A stretch of DNA of 64,000 bases from Phascolomyces articulosus (lineage: Eukaryota; Mucoromycota; Mucoromycetes; Mucorales; Lichtheimiaceae): contig JAIXMP010000018.1 of NCBI GenBank assembly GCA_025677815.1, positions 558,001 through 622,000 on the forward strand, written 5' to 3'. The notes below the pieces were generated by a model. It searched no databases. It was not told the DNA's origin and saw nothing but the letters and a program-made list of their open reading frames with translations. Both the position numbers and the translations under genes were made by a program. The stretch's first letter is position 1. Each line of letters starts with the position of its first letter. Shown piece after piece: positions 9,740-23,581 of the stretch.

Positions 9740-12477
9740 CTATCGGAATCGCAAGTAAAAGTTGACAATAAGAGCTCCCACTAAAAGGCAGCAAAGCACG
9801 GCGGGACCCCATAAATCATCATATCGACCCAACATACGACGATTAATCATCCTGTATATACAATTTTTATAATAAGTCATTTGGTGGATAAAATAATTTA
9901 TAAACGAAAAAGCTCTTACCATGCTCGCTTTTCAAACCGATACAAAGCATAAATAGCCACCACGGCTGAAATACCAATAAAGATACCACCAGCAATACGT
10001 GAAACGCTATCACCAAAATTCAACAAACTCAAAGCAACGGTCAACAAGAGGGCACAGAATTGTAACCAACTGATAAATGTACGTTCATTGGCAAAAAACA
10101 CTTTAGGTTCAATTTTGATTTTTTTCAATGGTATCGTTTTGCCCTTTTCATCTGACTTGACTGTCAAGTATTTTTCATTGCCTGGACCAAACAAGATTTT
10201 TTCCCAAAGCGCCAAAGGTCGTTGAGGTGGTGGTTCTTTCTTTCCATTCTTGCTTTCTTCTTCCTTTTTCTTCTTAGATGTCAATTCTTTATTATCAATA
10301 TCAACATAGATATCTCCATTTTCAACATTGACAGCTTCACCCAATTCCCCATTGATTCGTTCTTTTTCGGGACCAGGAGGTGGGGTGCCATAATAATGTG
10401 GATGGTCGCCTCGTTTTAATACAGTAGCGCCTGGTGCTTCATATCCCAAATAAGAGGATCCGGCTGATAAACCATCAGAGGTGACGGAGGCAGCAGAAAG
10501 AAAACCAACACTGGATGCTCCAAAAGGCATTAAACGTTGTCCCGGTTCTACCAATGTTGAGACACCTGTTGAATCTCGAGGTGAATATGCTTTAGTCTTT
10601 TGTGGAGGGTGGGGTAATGATAATGCAGATGTGGATGATTCTGGTGGTGGTTGAGTTACCATGGCTGGAGCTACATTCAATTCTTCTTTTTGACCTTCAG
10701 TTGGTGCTGTTTGTTCTTGTGATTCTGGTAGTTTTCGTTGCCCTTCTTGGTCTTTTTCTTTTGAACGTGCTTTAAGTACTTCTTGTTCTAGCGATTTTGG
10801 CTTTTTGGCACTTCGCGTTGAACGGCGAATAGAGTCAGCTACAAGGCCAATACGTCGTTCTTCTGCTGCCATGGCACGTTGATATTGACCGTCGATCAAG
10901 GGTTTGAATGAACTGGACCGACTTAAACCAAATGTAGATTCTCGAGGCTTTTTAATATCCATTTCCATTTCACTTAACCACCAAGGTAAAAGAGGGATAT
11001 GTTCACCGTATAAATAAGAGGCTAGTGATTAAAAAAAAAGTATCAAGTTAATTTGATATTTCATTTTTTACTCGTACCACAAAAAAAAACACTTTGAATA
11101 CAAACCTCCATGTAGATATTTCGAAAACTTGGGTACTTCATGAACCAAATGGGACGATAATAATTTGTCCATCCATTCTGGAGGTTTTTGACCAAGATGT
11201 GTTTGAATTTTGGCTTCCAAAATAGCATAAGGAAATCGAAGTATATCACCCTCTGGTACGTAAGAAAATGGATAATCCACACCAACATCATCCCGATGCC
11301 ATTCCCCTGGTTTACGTCGCTCTTTGCCATCCAAACTATCTTCACGGATAAACGTCAAATTGGTATCAATTGAAACACGCACCCTTTGATCACCCGGTAA
11401 TTGAAATGCAGTGCGATCATAAAAAATACGACACATGGGATGTAAATCTTTCTCCTTGAATGACTTCTGGATTCCTGTGGCAATGAAATGAGCTTGTTTG
11501 ACGGTTTCTTCATCTGCACCCTCGGCTTCCAACCTTGATGCAATCACGTCAGGCGTTAATTCGCCGGAGACAAATTTGGGTACATCATTGGCATCCAATC
11601 GAAACCGATCCTTGATGGAAACTCCATTTAACCAAGGTGCATGATGCGTTTTGCGTTCAATAAAAACACTCTTCTTATCACTTGGGCCGTACCACCTAAA
11701 TCGAATTGCTTCTGCTCCTTCATCCCGTTGCAATCGACCCGTATATAATTCGAAATCATCATTATCAAAATACACAGAAGAAACAGCCGAATCGGTACTT
11801 TCGTATTCTTTATCCTTGTTAAAAATAAGCACTGGCAAATGCAATAAGATGATGGATTGGACTTCGGTAACATTATCTGGATGAATCCAATATTTGGATG
11901 TAGCACGCTCAAATGCATTTTGATCACCACCCGCTGCTGAATTGCCTGTTCTTGGTTTTCCTCGACGACGACAAATATCATGAAGTGCAGAAATAAAGAC
12001 AATGGCGACATCGAAACGTTGATTATCCAAAGGAGTGTCTCGTAATCGTTCGACCAAGTGTTGTTTCAAATCATATGTCGTCCACTTGTCATGTTTTTTC
12101 ACAATCTTTAAAAACCCGGTATAGTTGACACGTGAAAATTTTGACAAATCATTGATATCAAAGAGGACTTCTGTCAATGCATCATCCATTATTTGCCAAC
12201 TTTGTTCGGACGCCCAGCGTGGATTGGACATGAAGGATTTCACGGTACGTTCACAGTAACAAATTCGTGCTTCTGCTTCACCAAGTTTGGCAGTGATGAA
12301 ATCATATACTTTTCGTAATTCGTTATCCAACATGGAGGCAAAATCTTGTTCGTCTTCTTCGGACCATTCATGATCCAATTGTCGTTCTTTGAGTTCCATT
12401 TTGAGCATGTCGTATTGGATATACGAGAGTCGCCATGGTGGGAAAATCTCATTTTGTAATGTTGTACCGAATTTCAT
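9740..12477 (-). CDS. VTC4: Vacuolar transporter chaperone, VTC4-type polyphosphate polymerase
   Basis: Exons on the minus strand are 12477-11106, 11021-9920 and 9851-9740, giving 861 residues. Order: SPX domain (1-150), tunnel polymerase (TTM) domain (about 190-460), a long Ser/Pro-rich linker, and a C-terminal DUF202 domain with three membrane segments ending GALIVNFYLRFR. The SPX helix has the full lysine set, FLKIVKKHDK (Lys124, 127, 128, 131), that binds inositol pyrophosphates in this family. The tunnel keeps Lys195, Arg259/Arg261 (IRFRW), Lys276 (ERKTHH), Glu421-Ala-Lys423, Lys450 and Lys453 (KFSKYLHG). These match catalytic residues of yeast Vtc4 by motif. It should make polyphosphate from ATP at the vacuole membrane and move it into the lumen. 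At 861 residues it is longer than yeast Vtc4 (about 720) because of the linker. A second VTC gene lies just upstream on the same strand. Confidence 0.93.
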
Positions 12478-13222
12478 TGTCCAGACTCGTTTGGTTGTTG
12501 TTGATGATGAAATAGATCAATAAAAAAATTCGAGAAAGAAACGAGAAAAGGGTTCAGGGGGTTCTGGGGTGTAGTTTTCCTTTTTCTGTTTTTCATAACT
12601 GAAACAAATAGGAAGGAATTGATAGTCAAAGGGAACCCTTGCTGTAACTTATATAATAGTCTTTTTTCTTTGATGTATCATATACTAACAAAGTCATGAT
12701 GATACTCGTAAATGTAAACTCGAACAGAGTTTATTAGAGTGAGAGTTATTTTAATCCATTGTTCTCCATGTCAAAAGTACCTTAAATTGACTGTATTTGT
12801 TTGAATACTTTTTTGTTTGTTTGTTTGTTAGGTTTTGATAACTCGGATTTTTCATACTTTTTAGAAATGAGTTTGGTCTCGGGTATATCGTCTTTTTGTC
12901 AAAGGTGCAATATTTTCCGGTGCCCCTGTTCATTATGTCCATTTAATATAATATGACAGTATTATATAGTTATTCATGGGCATTGGGAGTTATTTGAAAG
13001 TATTGACTTATTCCAATTATAATTCAAAGGACATGTGTGTGGTATAATATTATATAAAAAGAGATGAAAATGTTGTAAATGATTTATTGATATGTTGTAA
13101 TGCAAAATACAATTTTTTTTAAGAAAAACGAAACCAACTGCCAATAATAATAATATCATTAATTAATAGTTATAGAGAGAGAGAGAGAGAGAGAGCAGTC
13201 TATCATTATCATATTATAAAAA
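12478..13222. other. Intergenic between the two VTC genes
   Basis: This holds the promoter of the VTC4-type gene and the 3' end of its upstream paralogue. It is A/T-rich with a (GA)11 run at 13174-13195 and no coding region. I saw no CACGTG Pho4-type site in it. Confidence 0.55.
13174..13195 (+). repeat. (AG)11 microsatellite
   Basis: Perfect AG dinucleotide run of 22 bases, about 28 bp past the stop codon of the upstream VTC paralogue, in its 3' UTR. Confidence 0.9.
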
Positions 13223-15901
13223 TTAAGGCGCTTGTTGTGTTTGGTTATTGATACCAAGATAAGTACTAGTAGTTGGTGGTTGTTGTATACGTAAAACAAA
13301 GTTAACCTAGGATTAAAAAAGGGTTAGAATGTATTACAAAAGACAAAGAATATCAAAATAATAATAATGATTACTTACAATAAGTGCACCCACGACAAGA
13401 ATACAAAGTCCAAAGGGACCATAAATATCGTCATATCGTATCCGTGGACGATTGGTGATTTGCCAAGCACGATAACGATAACGACCAAAAGCATACAATG
13501 CCAGTACCATGGAAATACCAAAAAAGGTGGCACCTGCAATTTTACTCACATTGTCACCAAAATTGAGCAACATGAGAGCCGCCGTCAGAATTAAAGCGGC
13601 AAATTGAAGCCAATTAATAAAAGTACGTTCGTTGGCAAAAAAGATTTTGGGTTCAATTTGTTCTGTTGTTTGTTTATCCTTTTTCTTTTTCTTCTTTGAC
13701 TTTTTATCACCATCTTCCTTATAATCATCATTCATATTGATACCAGCATCACCGGTACCAACAACACCACCATCATTGTGAATATAGGCAGAATCACGAT
13801 GTTGAGCTCCACTACCCGGAACAACCACCACAGTCTTGTTATCATTGGTATAATAGGTATTGCGTTCAGTACCTGTATCCATCATAGAAACAGATCGAGG
13901 TGTGGAGCCACGTTGATGATGCTCCATTAAATGATCTGTCGAAGAACTATCGACAAATCCATTACGTGGTGATGACAAGTTCTCTAATCCAGAGTAATAG
14001 TTGTTGCTGTTTCGATTACGAACACCATTGGTACCCATGGTATTATTGAACGAACGAGAACCTTGGGAATCATGATCAAAGTCAAGTGCAAATGGCTGAT
14101 GGTCGTTGGTACTGCTGTTATTCCAGATAGGATCGTCGAACGGATTCACGTTCACCACATGAGAGTCATCTTGTTTTTGCTGTAGTTGTGGTGGTGGAAT
14201 TGTACCTGTTACCATACCACCCACTGGGGCACGTTGTTGATGTTGATGTTGACTCATTTTACTGGGCTGACGTTTAATGGTAGCCCGATTCTCCAATTGA
14301 GATTCCAAGTAACCCATGCGATAACGACCATCAATCAATGGTTTCAAACTCTTGGACCTAGATAATCCAGTAAAGTCAGAAGCGCCACGTTGCTTGGCAT
14401 TTCGAATATCAATATCAAGTTCGCTGAGCCACCATGGCAATAAAGGAAGTTTTGGTTTCCAAAAATAGGCAGCACCGTGCAAATACTTGGAAAACCGTGG
14501 GACTTCATAGACCAAACGAGAATCCAATAATCTAGAGAGCCATTCCGGAGGTTCACCCGCTTGTAATTGTGTTTCCAAAACAGCATAAGGGAAATGATAG
14601 ATTTGGTTTTCTGGTAAGGATTTGAAAGGGTAATCAATGTTCATATCAGGTCGACGCCAAGTGGGTTTTCTGGGATCATCTTCACGAACAAATGTCAAAT
14701 CTGTATCCAAGGAAACACAGAGATTCTCTTCATCAGGGACTTGGAATGTGGTACGATTGTAAAAAATACGCATGATGGATTTGAGATGTTTGTGTTGAAT
14801 AGATTGTTGAACACCTTCAAAGATATACTTGTTCACAGGTTGCTGTTGTTTCTTGCCATTGTGTTGTTGTATGGTATAACGTTGAGCAACAAAGTCGTCA
14901 ATGGTATTCGCAGGCAAGGAGAAGCGATCCCTGACCCAAGAAGCAGGTGTGGTACCATCAAGTTTGGTACCGTAACCATCATCGTCCATTAATAAAGGAG
15001 AAATATGATGTGTTCTACGTTCAACTAAAACGTCTTGAGAAGAAGAAACAGGTCCAAACCAACGGAATCGAATGGCTTCTGCTCCTTCATCTCGTTCCAA
15101 TTGACCACTGTAAAGATCAAAATCACCATTATCAAAATAAACACTGGAAACAGCACTATCACTTGGTTCGACAGGTTTGTTTGGATCATTGACCAAGACC
15201 GGTAAATGAAATAATAAAATAGCCTTTAATTCTGTCACGTTATCAGGATGCACCCAATATTTGGCGGTTGCTTTTTCAGATGTCGTATGTTGTTGCAGAA
15301 GAGCACTTGCACTACTATTACGTCGACTTTCACCATACAAACGGCAAATATCCAATAAAGTAGATATTTTGACCAAAGTAGTATCAAAACGTTGTCGATC
15401 CAATGGCTTACTACTGGATCTTGAAATTTCAACCAATAGCTCTTGCTTTGTAGTATAATTATTTTTTTGAACGGATTGATCATGATACTTGATTAAATTG
15501 GTAAGTGCCAAAAAATTAAGTCGGGTATATTTGGATAAATCATTGAGGTCCATCAAGACTTCCGTCAAAGAGTCAGCCATGGCATCATACATTTGTTTAT
15601 GTTGTTGTGATGAAGAAGAGGAAGGAGATAAAGGTTGTTGTTGTTGTTGACGTTGTTGTACCAAAGAACGTTCACAATAAGCAACCCTAGAATCAATATC
15701 TCGTTGTTTTCGTGTAATAAATTGGTCGACTTTTTCAGCTTCTAAACGAATGGTACGTTCAAAATCTGCTTCATCATTGATAGACCATCCTTGATCAAGG
15801 CGTTTTTGAATATCTCGTTGAATGGCTTCATATGAAACATATTGAAATCGCCATGGCTCATAAATATTTCGTTCGAGCTCTTGAGCAAACGTCGTTATCA
15901 T
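13223..15901 (-). CDS. VTC2/3-like SPX-VTC-DUF202 protein, diverged in binding residues
   Basis: Two exons, 15901-13379 and 13306-13223, give 868 residues. Splicing after GALI replaces a read-through tail with VNFVLRIQQPP, matching the neighbour's GALIVNFYLRFR, so the intron is well supported. Order: SPX (1-150, with a Gln/Ser insert about 82-100), polymerase-like domain (about 200-470), a disordered Asn/Ser/His-rich linker, a lysine run, and DUF202 with three membrane segments. Compared with the VTC4-type neighbour, several ligand residues differ. ERKTHH is ERRTHH (Arg286), E-A-K is E-T-Q (Gln435), KFSKYLHG is RFSKYLHG (Arg459), and the SPX lysine helix is reduced to LTNLIKYHDQ. It is probably an accessory subunit of the vacuolar VTC complex rather than a polymerase. 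It is a tandem duplicate of the downstream gene. Confidence 0.92.
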
Positions 15902-18900
15902 TCACAAAATAATTGATTGGTGGAAAAAAAAAGAAAAATGTTTATGTTATATATAACGAAGGAAAAAGAAAAGAGAAGCTCAAGTTTAAAAAAAAGGAGA
16001 AGAGGAGAAAGAAGAAGATGAATAATAAGAGGGAAAGGGAGCAAAAGAGAGAGAGAGAGATAGAATAACAAATATACACGCAGTTTATTATAAAAAGGGG
16101 AAAAAAGAGATCCAAATAATAATAAATAATAATAAAATTGACCTTTTTCTTACAATCACAAAGGAAAGCGCATATGCAAAATATTAAACTGGGCGTAAGT
16201 CTAAGTGAGTGAGTGAGTGTGTGTGTGTGTGTGTAATTTTTATAACAAGTTTGTGCTGTATTACCACTTTATCTCTTTCTCTCTCCTTTAAAAGTTGCGT
16301 GTGTGTGTAAAAAATAAATTCGTATAAATAGTAACCATTTTTACACAGCTTAAAAATAATACGCTGTTGATGATATATCCTGACAGCAGGTGATCCCAGG
16401 TGGCTCCATACAAATTGAACCTCCGTTTCTCTTAATAACGATCCCCTCCTTCTCCCCTCTCCCCCAAAAAAAGATCTTAAAAAGCCATATAACTGTATAA
16501 TATACCGTTTGTTCATCAACAACAACCCCTTGTTTTTTATTATTATAAAAAGGTTCCATGGACATTTCTTTATGCATTTTTATTTTTCTTTCATGTTTTA
16601 GTCATATTTTTAAATATCTTCCATGTAGTGCAATATCCCACTAATCATTATCAACTGATGGATCTGCTGGTTGCTATACATAATCCATCATTGCTTGCTA
16701 TACATCCCCCATAATTAGTAGTATGGTGTTGCTCAGCAACAAAAATGGTTAACCCACCAGCCACTCTTATTTATGTTACATGACCTATACATCCTTCAGA
16801 AGAGTTTTTTTTTTAAAGCAACAAAATCAATGAGCAAGAATTGTATGTTTAACAGTAGAATACATACAAGAGATTTGTCTATATATGTATATGCAAGTAC
16901 TTATGCAATCATTCTATTATCGGCGTTATAAACAATTCTTACGATTCATCCAAATATATATGATAGTTCTAAAATTAAAATAAGAAAAGATCTTCATTTT
17001 GCTTGTTTATGTTGCTGTATTTATAATTAAACAAGGAAAAAGCCTCTCAAACTTTAACAAAAGAAGTAAAAAAAGCTGCTTCTTCTTCTGGGTAAATAAA
17101 TTATTTATGGACATGATAACTCGGGAGCAATTATATGATTAATATATTTTGGGGAAGAGTCGGATTTCTCTGTTTTCTTACAACCCTTGCTACCCACTCG
17201 GATATATTAATATAGTGATCATGACTACGACGACGATGAAACACTTTATATATTTCATACAAATAGCACTATTAATTATAATTGTAGCACTAGGCGTTAA
17301 TAAGTTCGTATCAACGGAATAACTATAAAGCCTTTTTATTTACATGTGCTGTTCAACTTTGTGAATTGTGTACAAACGAACGGGTTTCTTGTTGGTGTTT
17401 GTGTTTAGTACAACAAAAAAGAAAGTGATTTTTTAGGGCCAGTTATACGAATTTATTCACCGTTACTGGCTTTATCATTATTATATGGATCGTTAGTCGC
17501 TTTACCTCTATTGTAATTATAATAAAAAGACAAGGTAGACTATATATCCCTGGAGGATATATTTTATTAAAAAGAAGTAGTCTGGTAAACAATAACAAAT
17601 TTAAACCCTGGGTTTATTATTATTTAAAGGATTTTTATATATTTTTCTATTATTATTATTTGAAGCAATTGCAGCTTTGTTATGCGTACATACACAGGTG
17701 TAACAGTTGTTTTAAAAAAAGTTGGTATTACCCAAAAATAGCAGGGTCACTTGTATTTTTTTTTTTTTGAAAGAGAAGTGGTATTGATCACAAGACACTA
17801 TTATTTGTTAAAAAGATAGAGAGACGAAGATCATCATCATCATTTTGGTAACCGATAAGACAGTTTGCCACGGTAGCATGAAAGGCAATCATAAACCAGA
17901 TATACTTTATACTGTGAACTACTACATACCGTAAGCTTCTATTCATTAGCTTAATAGTAATGCATATGTGTGTAAAATTAAAAAGTATACAAATTCACAT
18001 AAACTGTTACTTACATAACGTACAAGATAGAATTAATCCATGCTTTTTTTCTGCGTTACAGGATTCCGGGTATCACACACTTGATATCCATATCCTTCAT
18101 CTTGCTCTCACACTAACATTATAGTAAAAGATTTACTCGGTTCATTGGTAGGTATGTAGAATTAGTTGATGCATAATGAAGCATGTTAATTGAAAATACT
18201 TGCTCCAAGATAAAAAATGTAGATTCAATTAGTATACACAGCAGAAGGGTAACTATTACAGCAGTGATATGATGCAGACACCATAGTTATGAATCTTTTT
18301 GCATGCTTAGTTTTTGTTTCCATTTATTTGACGCATCAATTGCCAAATTTGATAATATTCCAAGAGATGTTCTTCTCTCCTGTCAATAAACAAATAAGTC
18401 ATCCAATCCATCATGCTTGAAAGGCCGTTGCTGGTCATTCACCTTTTGAGTTTTCCAGCAAGTATATATATATATATATATATTAGAGATTAGTGCATTC
18501 CATTGTTTTATTACAAGCTGTAGAATTGAAATTTTGGATCACAGTGGATATGCTTTAACGGAATAATAATCACTGATTTGGTTGCCCCATGTATAAATGG
18601 TAAACAAAATTAGTTGAGATTGCTACCAAGGCGTAATAAGCAAATGTAACTAAAATATAATCCGTAATTGACATTCAGATAATAATATCTCCGTTACTTT
18701 CATAGCACTAGTCAATAGGTCAAGATAAAGTTTATTATCCATGTTTATATAAATGTTATTTATCAAAGAAAATCTTATAAAGAAATCGAATTTAGCCATA
18801 ATGTATAAAGAGTAAATCAATCATATCAGAAATGTTTTCAATTCTATATTTTTGATAGTGTACTAGAACTCAAGATGTATGATCGGTGGGGAACGAGGGA

Positions 18901-19879
18901 GAGGGTTCTTAGTAATTTACTTAAACGACTTGAAAACCAGACAGAAGAGAAATTTCTTGTTACTTCTTCTGTTGTTGTTTCTTGTTGTCCTTTAAATTTA
19001 TATGCAATATGTTCATGATGTTGTCTATCATGTCAACATTAAAAGAGATAAGGGTGATTGCTATGGCAATATAGTACAAGAAGTACTTAAATAATCAACT
19101 GGATAGAAGAAAAGTTGTTGGTAATAGAAGTTCTATGATGTAAACTGGTTCAGGATATACATAGACATATATAAAGTTTAGTCAGTCCAAATATTTTTCA
19201 ACCTATCCCTTCTACCATGTGCTAAAATAATTAGACTGGTTATTATACTCTGTATATACAAAGTCATCCAAGAAATCATAAGAAAAGGGATCACAGAGTT
19301 AAATATTCCATATTTGGATTACTTTCATAGTATGAGTATGACGATACAAGCCTCTGAATTATGAAATCCGACACGCTTGGACGAGGACGAAAAAAAAAAA
19401 AAGACTGCTTCATCCCATTTGCCCCCCAAAGGCATTTTGCTTTTCTTTTTTTTTTCTTCTCTTTTTCCAAGGCCCCATTAATTTTTTTAATCGTCTTCTT
19501 CTATACACCTTGTAAGTGACATGGACATTCTTCTTTTTTATTTCAATGATGAAAAATATGAAACAAGAAGAAAAAACAGCAAAGTTATTTCTTTGTTGCA
19601 GATTACTTTCTCGAGGGCCACTTTTTACAGTAACCCCCGACTCAAAATATAGAGAACATACAAACTAAACGCCTTTTTTTTCTTTGCACAACTCTACTAC
19701 ACTCTACCTCCCCCCTCTCCTCTCCTCTTCTTTCTGTTGCTCCATAATAAACCCCTTTGGGTATCTTTTTTTTTTTTATATATATACCTTTTTCTTTCTT
19801 TCTTTCTTTTGGCCCTTAATAGATTTTTAACGGTGAAACTCTTCTTCTCGGACAATTTGACGACGCCTTAAACTAAATT
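15902..19879. other. Gene-poor 4-kb intergenic region
   Basis: Between the start of a minus-strand gene and the start of a plus-strand gene, so promoters face outward. I see no protein gene. Contents are GA/GT-rich runs near 16020-16060 and 16205-16235, a (TA) run at 18463-18483, pyrimidine tracts near 19440-19460 and 19760-19810, and scattered A/T tracts. A 47-codon ORF at 18875-19018 has a less biased composition but no recognisable domain. The C/T-rich 19680-19810 stretch is probably the transportin promoter and leader. Confidence 0.55.
18463..18483 (+). repeat. (TA)n microsatellite
   Basis: Perfect TA run of about 10 units in gene-poor DNA. Confidence 0.85.
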
Positions 19880-22800
19880 ATGAGTACTTGGCGGCCAACT
19901 GAGCAAGGTCTTTCGGATCTTTTGCAGCTTTTACGCGAAGCTTTGAATCCAACTGATAATAATAATGTACAAGAGGTAACGTGTTTTTATTATTCCAATG
20001 CAGATCACGATATAGAGAACCACACCTTTTTTCTATCTTTCTACTGAAAATAGAAGAGAGAGATATAATTGTGGTTTTTTTTTATTGAATTCAGTTCGAT
20101 ACATTATATTATTATTGACGACTTATTTCCAATGGTTTATTTAGAAACTTGAATATTTCAACAAGATCCCGGATTATAACTCATATTTGGCATACATTTT
20201 GACACAAATGCCGCAAGAGGATCAATATGTTCGTTCAGTTGCTGGATTGACATTGAAAAACAATATTCGCGCTCATTACCCTACCATCCCACCTCCCGTC
20301 ATTGACTATGTAAAGGAATGTTGTTTACAACATATTGGCGACGAATCCGTGGGTAAAGCTGTGGGTATTGTCATTGCTGCCATTGTTGAACGTGGACAAG
20401 TTCATAACTGGCTTCAGGCACTTCAAGTCTTGATGGGAAAGTTGGATGATCCTAACGCTGCTGTAGTTGAGGTATATAAATATAACAGAATGACCAAGGA
20501 GAAAAACGGGAAATTGATACCATCCTCATGAAGGTTGGAAGGAAAAAAAAACAAAAGTGAAATGGATCTGGAAGGAAAAAGAGAAAAAAGGAACAGAAGC
20601 CCAACAAAGAAAGGTTAAAAGAAGGAAAGAAGAAATATCTAACAAAAAAAATGATTTCTATTTTTGAATAGAACGCGTTCACAACCCTTCACAAGATTTG
20701 CGAGGATTGTTCTCGCGACTTGGATGCCAATGCAGGTGGTGTCCAACCATTGGAATTCATGATTCCCAAGTTCATTACATTCTTCAACCATCCTAGCGAA
20801 AAACTTCGTTTACACGCGATTAGTTCGACCAGTCAATTTATTACTCTTCGGTCTGCTCCTTTGATGAATGCTATGAACGACTTTTTGAGCTCCCTTTTCA
20901 ACAGGGCCACCGATGACAGTCTCGAAGTACGTAAAGCTGTATGCCAAGCCTTGGTCAGCTTATTGGAAATGTGTCCTACTGTTCTTTTCCCTCATATGCC
21001 CCACTTGGCCGAATACATGTTGCTTTGTACACAATCCGACGATGCTGATTTGGCTTTGGAAGCATGTGAATTCTGGCTTGTGTTTGCTGAACAAGATGAT
21101 TTGCGTGAACAATTGCAACCTTATCTTCTCAAGGTTGTTCCTGTTTTGCTTCATGGTATGGTGTATTCTGAAATGGACTTGTTGACCTTGGGTGGGGATG
21201 AAGATGATGCCCATATTGCGGATAGTGAACAGGATATCAAGCCTCGTTTCCACAAGGCCAATTTGGTCGAAATTGAACGTGCTGACAAGGACGATTTGGA
21301 TGAAGGTGGAAAGAAAAAGGAATCCTCAGGTGGTACTGGTTTTGATGAAGACGAGGACGACGAGGACGATGATGATTTCGATGATGATTTGGATGATGAG
21401 TTCTATGGTGAATGGAATTTGCGCAAGTGTAGTGCTGCTACTTTGGATGTTTTGTGTACCTCTTTTGAAGGTGAAGTTATCCAATTGCTTTTGCCCTATT
21501 TAAAGACCAAATTGGAAAACCCCGATTGGTTACATCGTGAATGTGGTATTTTGGCATTGGGTGCTGCTGCTGAAGGTGGTTTACAAGAAATTGCACCTCA
21601 TTTGCCCGAACTTGTTCCTTATCTTTTCAATAACCTCAACGACCCCAAGGTAAAGTGGCACTTAAATGGAAATTTTTTGTTTAGCATGAATTTTTTTTTG
21701 GGGGGAAAAGAATTGAATGAAATTTAACTTTATATATATATATATATATATATTTCACCTTTTAGCCACTGGTTCGCTCTATCACATGCTGGACATTGGG
21801 CCGCTATGCCGCATGGATCGTTCAAAGTGCACAACAAAGCCCTGATGCACGAAAGCACTTTTTAGAACCTTTGGTACAGAAACTCTTGGAACGCATCTTA
21901 GACAACAACAAACGCGTACAAGAAGCTGCCTGCTCATCGTTCTCACTTTTGGAAGAAGAAGCTGCTACTGAACTTGTCCCTTACCTCCAACCTATTCTTG
22001 CCACTCTTTCCACTGCATTCGACAAATATCAGCACAGAAACTTGCTTCTCTTATACGATACTGTAGGTACACTTGCCGATGTTGTTGGCAGTGCCTTGAA
22101 CTCTCCACAATTTATTGAGATTATTATGCCACCACTTATCAAGAAATGGCAAGAAATTCCTGATGAAAGCACAGATTTGTTCCCCTTGTTGGAGGTAAAA
22201 AAAAATGGCGCACATTTTTTACGTGGATTTGAATGGTTTTATTCTTTTTTTTCTTTTTTACTTATATGTATATCTGTTATGTATATATATAGTGTTTGTC
22301 ATCTATTACCACAGCTCTTGGCACTGGATTCAAACAATTTGCACAACCCGTCTATGTTCGATGTGTCAGCCTTGTTACTAAAACTTTAGAAGAATGTCAA
22401 TTAGCTGCATCCGATCCCGCAAGAGATTTACCTGATAAAGATTTCATGATTGTTGCATTAGATCTTCTTTCTGGTATTGTCCAGGCCTTGAACACTGAAG
22501 CTGAACCCTTGGTAGCTGGTACTACTCCTTCTGTTGTCCAGTTGCTTTCGATTTGTATACAGGTATTTTTTTTTGGGGGGGAGGGGTCTGTGATAGGAAA
22601 AGCACCTTTTTTTAAAAAGCCATATATATCTAAACTTTCTCTTTCTTTTCTAGGATGAAGTCGCCGAAGTTCGACAATCGGCTTATGCAGTCCTTGGTGA
22701 TCTTGCCATCTCATGCTTTGATCAAATTCGAAGTGTTGTCCCTCAATTTATGCCACATATTGTTAGTCAAATCGATCCTGAAGCAGAACATGTATCTGTA

Positions 22801-23581
22801 TGTAATAATGCTACATGGTCAGCAGGTGAAATTGCCATCAAGTGGGGTAAGTAAATGAACTATACCAATGTTTATATTGAGTAAAATGTGGATGGGAAAT
22901 GGGTTTACTAATATTTTTGTTTTGTATATAATCAATCAGGTACCGAAATTCAACCCTATGTTGAACCTATGCTTCAACGTCTCTTCCAACTTATCGTAAA
23001 CCCTCAAGTACAACGCACCTTATTGGAAAACGTCGCCATTACCATTGGTCGTTTAGGTCTTGTATTCCCAAGAGAAGTCGGCCAGCACTTACAACTTTTT
23101 ATTAATCCTTGGTTGGTTACATTGGCACCTATTCGACCCAATGAAGAAAAGGCATCCGCATTTAGTGGTCTTTGTGATATGATCAAGGCTAATCCGGAAG
23201 GCGCTGTGAAGGTAAATAAAAAAAAGAGAAAAGGAGGGACATTATTATTTGTATCTGGGTGGATTTATCTATCCATTATTGGTATCATATATCTTATATT
23301 TATATCATTATTTTTTTAGGAATTCTTATTGTTCTGTCAAGCTGTTGCTGGTTATGCAGACGCACCCGCATCATTACATGAATCATTTGGAAATGTATGT
23401 TTACTTTTTATCTAATGGAATGAATGGATCATTGTCATAGACTCACATAATTTTCTGTGTATCAATTCAATAGATTTTGAGTGGTTATAAGAATATGTTT
23501 GGAGAACAACAATGGCAACAAGCACTTCAATCGATGCCTCAAGAAGTAAGAGCTCCATTGAATGAACGATACGGCATCTAG
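19880..23581 (+). CDS. KAP104: Transportin / karyopherin beta-2 nuclear import receptor
   Basis: Nine exons (19880-19975, 20145-20471, 20672-21649, 21766-22194, 22293-22562, 22654-22846, 22940-23211, 23320-23394, 23474-23581) join in frame to 915 residues, close to yeast Kap104 (918) and human transportin-1 (about 890-900). The protein is a HEAT-repeat solenoid throughout. The diagnostic feature is the long acidic loop of repeat 8 ([20 protein letters not shown]) followed by [29 protein letters not shown] opens the C-terminal half that binds PY-NLS cargo. RanGTP binds N-terminal repeats and releases cargo through the acidic loop. It carries RNA-binding proteins into the nucleus. Several introns carry (TA)n runs. 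The gene is convergent with the carnitine acetyltransferase gene. Confidence 0.96.

Noticed and set aside
13174..13195. Possible CRISPR-like or regulatory repeat
   Set aside because: Simple AG microsatellite with no spacers; no CRISPR array anywhere in the window.
16184..16577. Two overlapping minus-strand ORFs of 75 and 113 codons
   Set aside because: Composition reflects GT/GA repeats, no domain, no splice partners.
17343..17420. Cys-dense reading frame
   Set aside because: No Met, short, and surrounded by stops; chance in low-complexity sequence.
18875..19018. 47-codon ORF with a basic, coiled-coil-like start (MYDRWGTRERVLSNLLKRLE)
   Set aside because: Plausible composition, but no recognised family, no splice partner and far from any gene; kept as a curiosity only.
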